NCBI GenBank assembly: GCA_002490995.1
Contig: DKVC01000270.1
Location: 2,306 to 10,633, forward strand
Origin: Lachnospiraceae bacterium UBA7188
GTDB taxonomy: Bacteria > Bacillota > Clostridia > Lachnospirales > Lachnospiraceae
Direction of reading: 5' to 3'
DNA length: 8,328 bases
Shown piece after piece: positions 6,259 through 8,328 of the stretch. A program made the position numbers and the translations under genes. How positions within the stretch are numbered: the stretch's first letter is position 1; each line of letters opens with the position of its first letter. The notes below the pieces were generated by a model. It worked only from the letters and a program-made list of their open reading frames with translations, was not told the DNA's origin and searched no databases.

Positions 6259-7259
6259 TGTACCTCCTTGCTTGACTGCGTGTGTTCGTCAAACTCTTTC
6301 TGGCTGTACTTTTCTATCCCTGTCAATGTCCCGTATCCGTCGGCGTTCGGTTCCGCAAAGTCACGGATGGTATAGATGTCTATGGTTCCGCCATTCGCGC
6401 TCTCAAAAGTGCGCATGGCGCCTTTGAATTTCCCGCCTGTCAAGCTTTCTCCGTTAGAAATCAGGACATCCCTGCAAAAGCGAACCTTTTCATCGCCTAA
6501 ATACCACTGGTCTTCTTTCGCGTCATATATGAGGCCGAAGGCGGCGTACTCTTTCAGCACTTTTTCGCGCTCTTCCACAGAAACCGGTTCGCCGGATGAT
6601 GCAGTAATCTGGCGCGGCGGATTCTTCAATGCTTCTATATTCCGGGCGGCAAACTCTTCCTCCGAAAACTCTTTTATCCCCACCAGCTTTCCGCTGGGGT
6701 CAAAAGAGCCATCCTCAGACCGTACGAAACTGCTCAGGTCACGAACCGCATGGACATCCACCACGCCGTTTTCATTGAAGAAATCCATGCCCGCCTGTCC
6801 TTCGTCCGGGATGGGGTAATAGTCCTCAAACCAGCGTACTAACCTGCCGTCATATTCCAGCTCGTTTTTATCGGCGTGATACACTAAGCCGAACTTTTCG
6901 TAGGGCTGAAAGCGTTCCTCGTAGGCGGATTCCCTCTGCCCACTGCCATCCCATTCCGCAACGGCCAGAATCGTGGTGGCCTCCTGGGATGCTTGGGATT
7001 CCTGAGATTCCAGCGATTTCGGCAGTTCCTTTGTTTCCCGCGATTTCTGAGATTCCTGCGGTTTCCGGGATGCCTGTGCCCCCCGGGGTTCCGGCGATTT
7101 CTGTGATTCCGGCAGTCCTCCTGATTCCCACGATTCCTGCGCAGAACTGCCCGGCGCTGCCGGAGCGCCGCCGCTCCCGGCCGCCATGCCGCATCCGGAC
7201 AGACCTCCCACAATCAATATGCTACAGGCAGCAGATACAAGATACCTTTGCTTTTTCAT
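6222..7259 (-). CDS. Lipoprotein with Ser/Glu/Gln tripeptide-repeat stalk and two copies of one domain
   Basis: This 345-aa protein has a signal peptide (residues 1-22) and a textbook lipobox L20-S21-G22-C23, so it should be anchored to the outer face of the membrane. Residues 26-40 are Gly/Ala/Pro-rich. Residues 41-94 are a low-complexity stalk in a three-residue register (QES, QKS, LES, QAS). Residues 118-206 and 236-327 are two copies of one domain. Both read Y-x-x-F/Y-G-L-x-Y-x-A, then Y-x-G-x-x-V-R-x-F/C, then F-x-x-x-N-G-x-x-D, then a [VI]-RD, a G-x-L-x-G-I and an S-x-x-E-F. I recall similar domains in clostridial lipoproteins and next to M56/BlaR1-like proteins, but cannot confirm it; function is unknown. 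The start has AAAGGA about eleven bases upstream. The last ~17 residues (from S329) fall outside the repeat and read through an SD-like sequence. Confidence 0.82.
   Translation of the reverse strand: MKKQRYLVSAACSILIVGGLSGCGMAAGSGGAPAAPGSSAQESWESGGLPESQKSPEPRGAQASRKPQESQKSRETKELPKSLESQESQASQEATTILAVAEWDGSGQRESAYEERFQPYEKFGLVYHADKNELEYDGRLVRWFEDYYPIPDEGQAGMDFFNENGVVDVHAVRDLSSFVRSEDGSFDPSGKLVGIKEFSEEEFAARNIEALKNPPRQITASSGEPVSVEEREKVLKEYAAFGLIYDAKEDQWYLGDEKVRFCRDVLISNGESLTGGKFKGAMRTFESANGGTIDIYTIRDFAEPNADGYGTLTGIEKYSQKEFDEHTQSSKEVQSSSGFCTVTQE
6978..7139 (-). repeat. Degenerate 9-base repeat encoding the lipoprotein stalk
   Basis: About eighteen tandem three-codon units encode variants of Gln-Glu/Lys-Ser. 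The clearest copies are near 6985-7010 and 7040-7060 (GAATCTCAG-like). The repeat also makes long open frames in the other two minus-strand frames, which are artefacts of its composition. Confidence 0.7.
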
Positions 7260-7459
7260 ATAAGCACCATTCCTTTCTTTGAGTGTGTCTTATGGGGCAT
7301 TTGCCGTTCCATAAGCTTATCTAATAGAAGCTCCACATCATTAGGATAACAGCTTTGTTTGTGGTATCATTGGGATTTGTTTGTGATTTATGTGTAGTTT
7401 CCGTTCCTCTGACACGCTTGTCAAAATGAACAGAAAACTGAAAAGATAATAAAAGGCTA

Positions 7460-7488
7460 TTGAGAAAAACCTTTTTTCAGCGTATACT
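7460..7488 (+). promoter_or_regulatory. Promoter of the Rpn-family gene
   Basis: TTGAGA (7460-7465) and TATACT (7483-7488) are spaced by exactly 17 bases, each five of six to the housekeeping consensus. AAGGAAGG at about 7500-7507 follows as ribosome site, seven bases before the ATG at 7515. The gene thus keeps an intact initiation region although its coding sequence is broken. Confidence 0.78.
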
Positions 7489-7514
7489 GTTATCAGTAGA
7501 AGGAAGGAATTTGT

Positions 7515-8328
7515 ATGGGAAAGATAGATACTATAACAAAGGAATATATAGAAAATCCGATAGTCTTTGCTGACGCGTTCAATCAATTTTTATACCATGG
7601 GAATCAGAAGATTGACCCTGCATAATTGACGGAACTGGACACAACAGGAATCGTGATTCCATATGGTGCCAGCGGCGTCAGTGTGCCGGAGCAGAAATAC
7701 AGGGATGTGCTGAAGCTTCTGTATGCCATGACAGACGGCAGAACAGCATACTGCGTCATGGGAATCGAAAACCAGGCAGAGATTCACTATGCTCTTCCTG
7801 TCAGGAATGGGGTCTATGATTTCCTTCAGCTGTCCCACCAGGTCAGCAAGGCGGCCAATGCCCATAGACAGGCTAGAAAAAAAGCGAAATCGGGGCAGCC
7901 GGATGATCCACAGGAAAAAGAAGAGCCGACAGATGGCGAGTTTCTGAGCGGCTTCTGGAAGACCGACCGGCTTATCCCTGTGGTCACCCTTGTCCTGTAT
8001 TTCGGTTCAGGCAAGTGGGATGCACCGCTCTCCCTGAAAGAGATGTATTCCGATGTCGACAATGCGATTCTCGCCCACACACCGGACTATCATGTCAACT
8101 TAATCGCCCCAGATGAGATGTCAGATATGGAAATCAACGAGTTCCACTCGAATCTGCGGGAAGTGATGCTGTATATCAAATATTCCAGGGACAAAGACAA
8201 GCTGAATCAAATCATAGGGGAAGACCCAAAGTTCCAGAGCGTGGAAAGGCAGGCGGCGGATGTAATCAATGTTGTTACGGGATCCAAGTTGAAATATCCC
8301 GAAGGGAAAGTCCAGCTAAGAAATGTCA
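7515..8328 (+). pseudogene. Rpn/PD-(D/E)XK nuclease (transposase_31-like) with TAA at codon 37, 3' end outside window
   Basis: From ATG 7515 the frame reads MGKIDTITKEYIENPIVFAD, then DAFNQFLYHG, typical of the start of clostridial Rpn-family proteins (recombination-promoting nucleases, formerly 'putative transposases'). TAA at 7623-7625 is codon 37. The same frame then continues open to the window edge for about 234 codons, with LTELDTTGIVIPYG, RDVLK (D64, candidate active-site acid) and GIENQAEIHYALPVRN, in which E85-x-Q87 is the E-x-Q/K half of the PD-(D/E)XK site. A basic/acidic linker (HRQARKKAKSGQ) follows and FWKTDRLIPVVTLVLYFG is again typical. A Gln codon CAA or CAG changed to a stop fits the family (A-Q-L), CAA to TAA being a single transition. 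There is no credible internal restart: the first later candidates (TTG 7626, GTG 7653) lack SD sites. If real, the lesion removes the nuclease core. Confidence 0.82.

Noticed and set aside
6868..7213. Two long alternative minus-strand frames rich in Arg/Asn/Gly and Ile/Gly/Thr
   Set aside because: They are the nine-base stalk repeat of the lipoprotein read in the other frames.
7410..7423. TGACA-CGCT-TGTCA inverted repeat as a regulator site
   Set aside because: Arms are only five bases and it is about 37 bases upstream of the -35 box with no second copy; too weak to call.
7341..7586. 81-codon hydrophobic minus-strand frame
   Set aside because: It covers the promoter and first codons of the Rpn-family gene on the other strand; its hydrophobicity comes from the AT-rich spacer.
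3909..7625. Recoding of TAA as a sense codon, since two genes have in-frame TAA
   Set aside because: The sigma factor and YcaQ-like genes end normally in TAA, and bacteria with reassigned TAA are not known to me. Two independent nonsense mutations are simpler.

Overview
The window looks like an accessory stretch of a low-GC-lineage Gram-positive chromosome, most likely gut Clostridia and probably Lachnospiraceae. The support is indirect. Base composition is near 50% GC, ribosome binding sites are strong AGGAGG types, there are two lipobox lipoproteins, and there is an Rpn/PD-(D/E)XK gene of the kind common in that family. I could run no database search, so the taxon is an inference.

Layout. 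Bases 1-461 (minus) hold the 5' part of an OmpR-type response regulator that runs off the left edge. A 340-base divergent spacer separates it from an ECF-like sigma factor (802-2451, plus) with an unusually long C-terminal extension. A hairpin terminator at 2490-2532 lies between that gene and a convergent minus-strand series. In transcription order (right to left) the series is: a lipoprotein with a duplicated domain (6222-7259), a decayed short-chain dehydrogenase (5314-6078), a DUF4362-like lipoprotein (4563-5234), a RibD-C/DHFR-like reductase cut by an in-frame stop (3909-4442), and an intact YcaQ/AlkZ-like winged-helix protein (2551-3756). Diverging from the series at the right edge is an Rpn-family nuclease gene (7515 to the end) with a good promoter but a TAA at codon 37.

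Main message. Three of the eight genes are disabled, each differently. The reductase has one nonsense codon with an intact tail behind it. The dehydrogenase has lost its start codon and NAD(P)-binding glycine loop, at a near-perfect inverted repeat. The nuclease has an early nonsense codon. The intact genes are regulatory (response regulator, sigma factor), cell-surface (two lipoproteins) and possibly DNA repair. Nothing shows that the genes form one pathway; spacings of 80-150 bases and a separate promoter for the DUF4362-like gene point to independently acquired units. No RNA gene, CRISPR array, insertion sequence or att site was seen. The best candidates for new biology are the sigma factor extension and the duplicated-domain lipoprotein; the most solid unusual observations are the three gene lesions.
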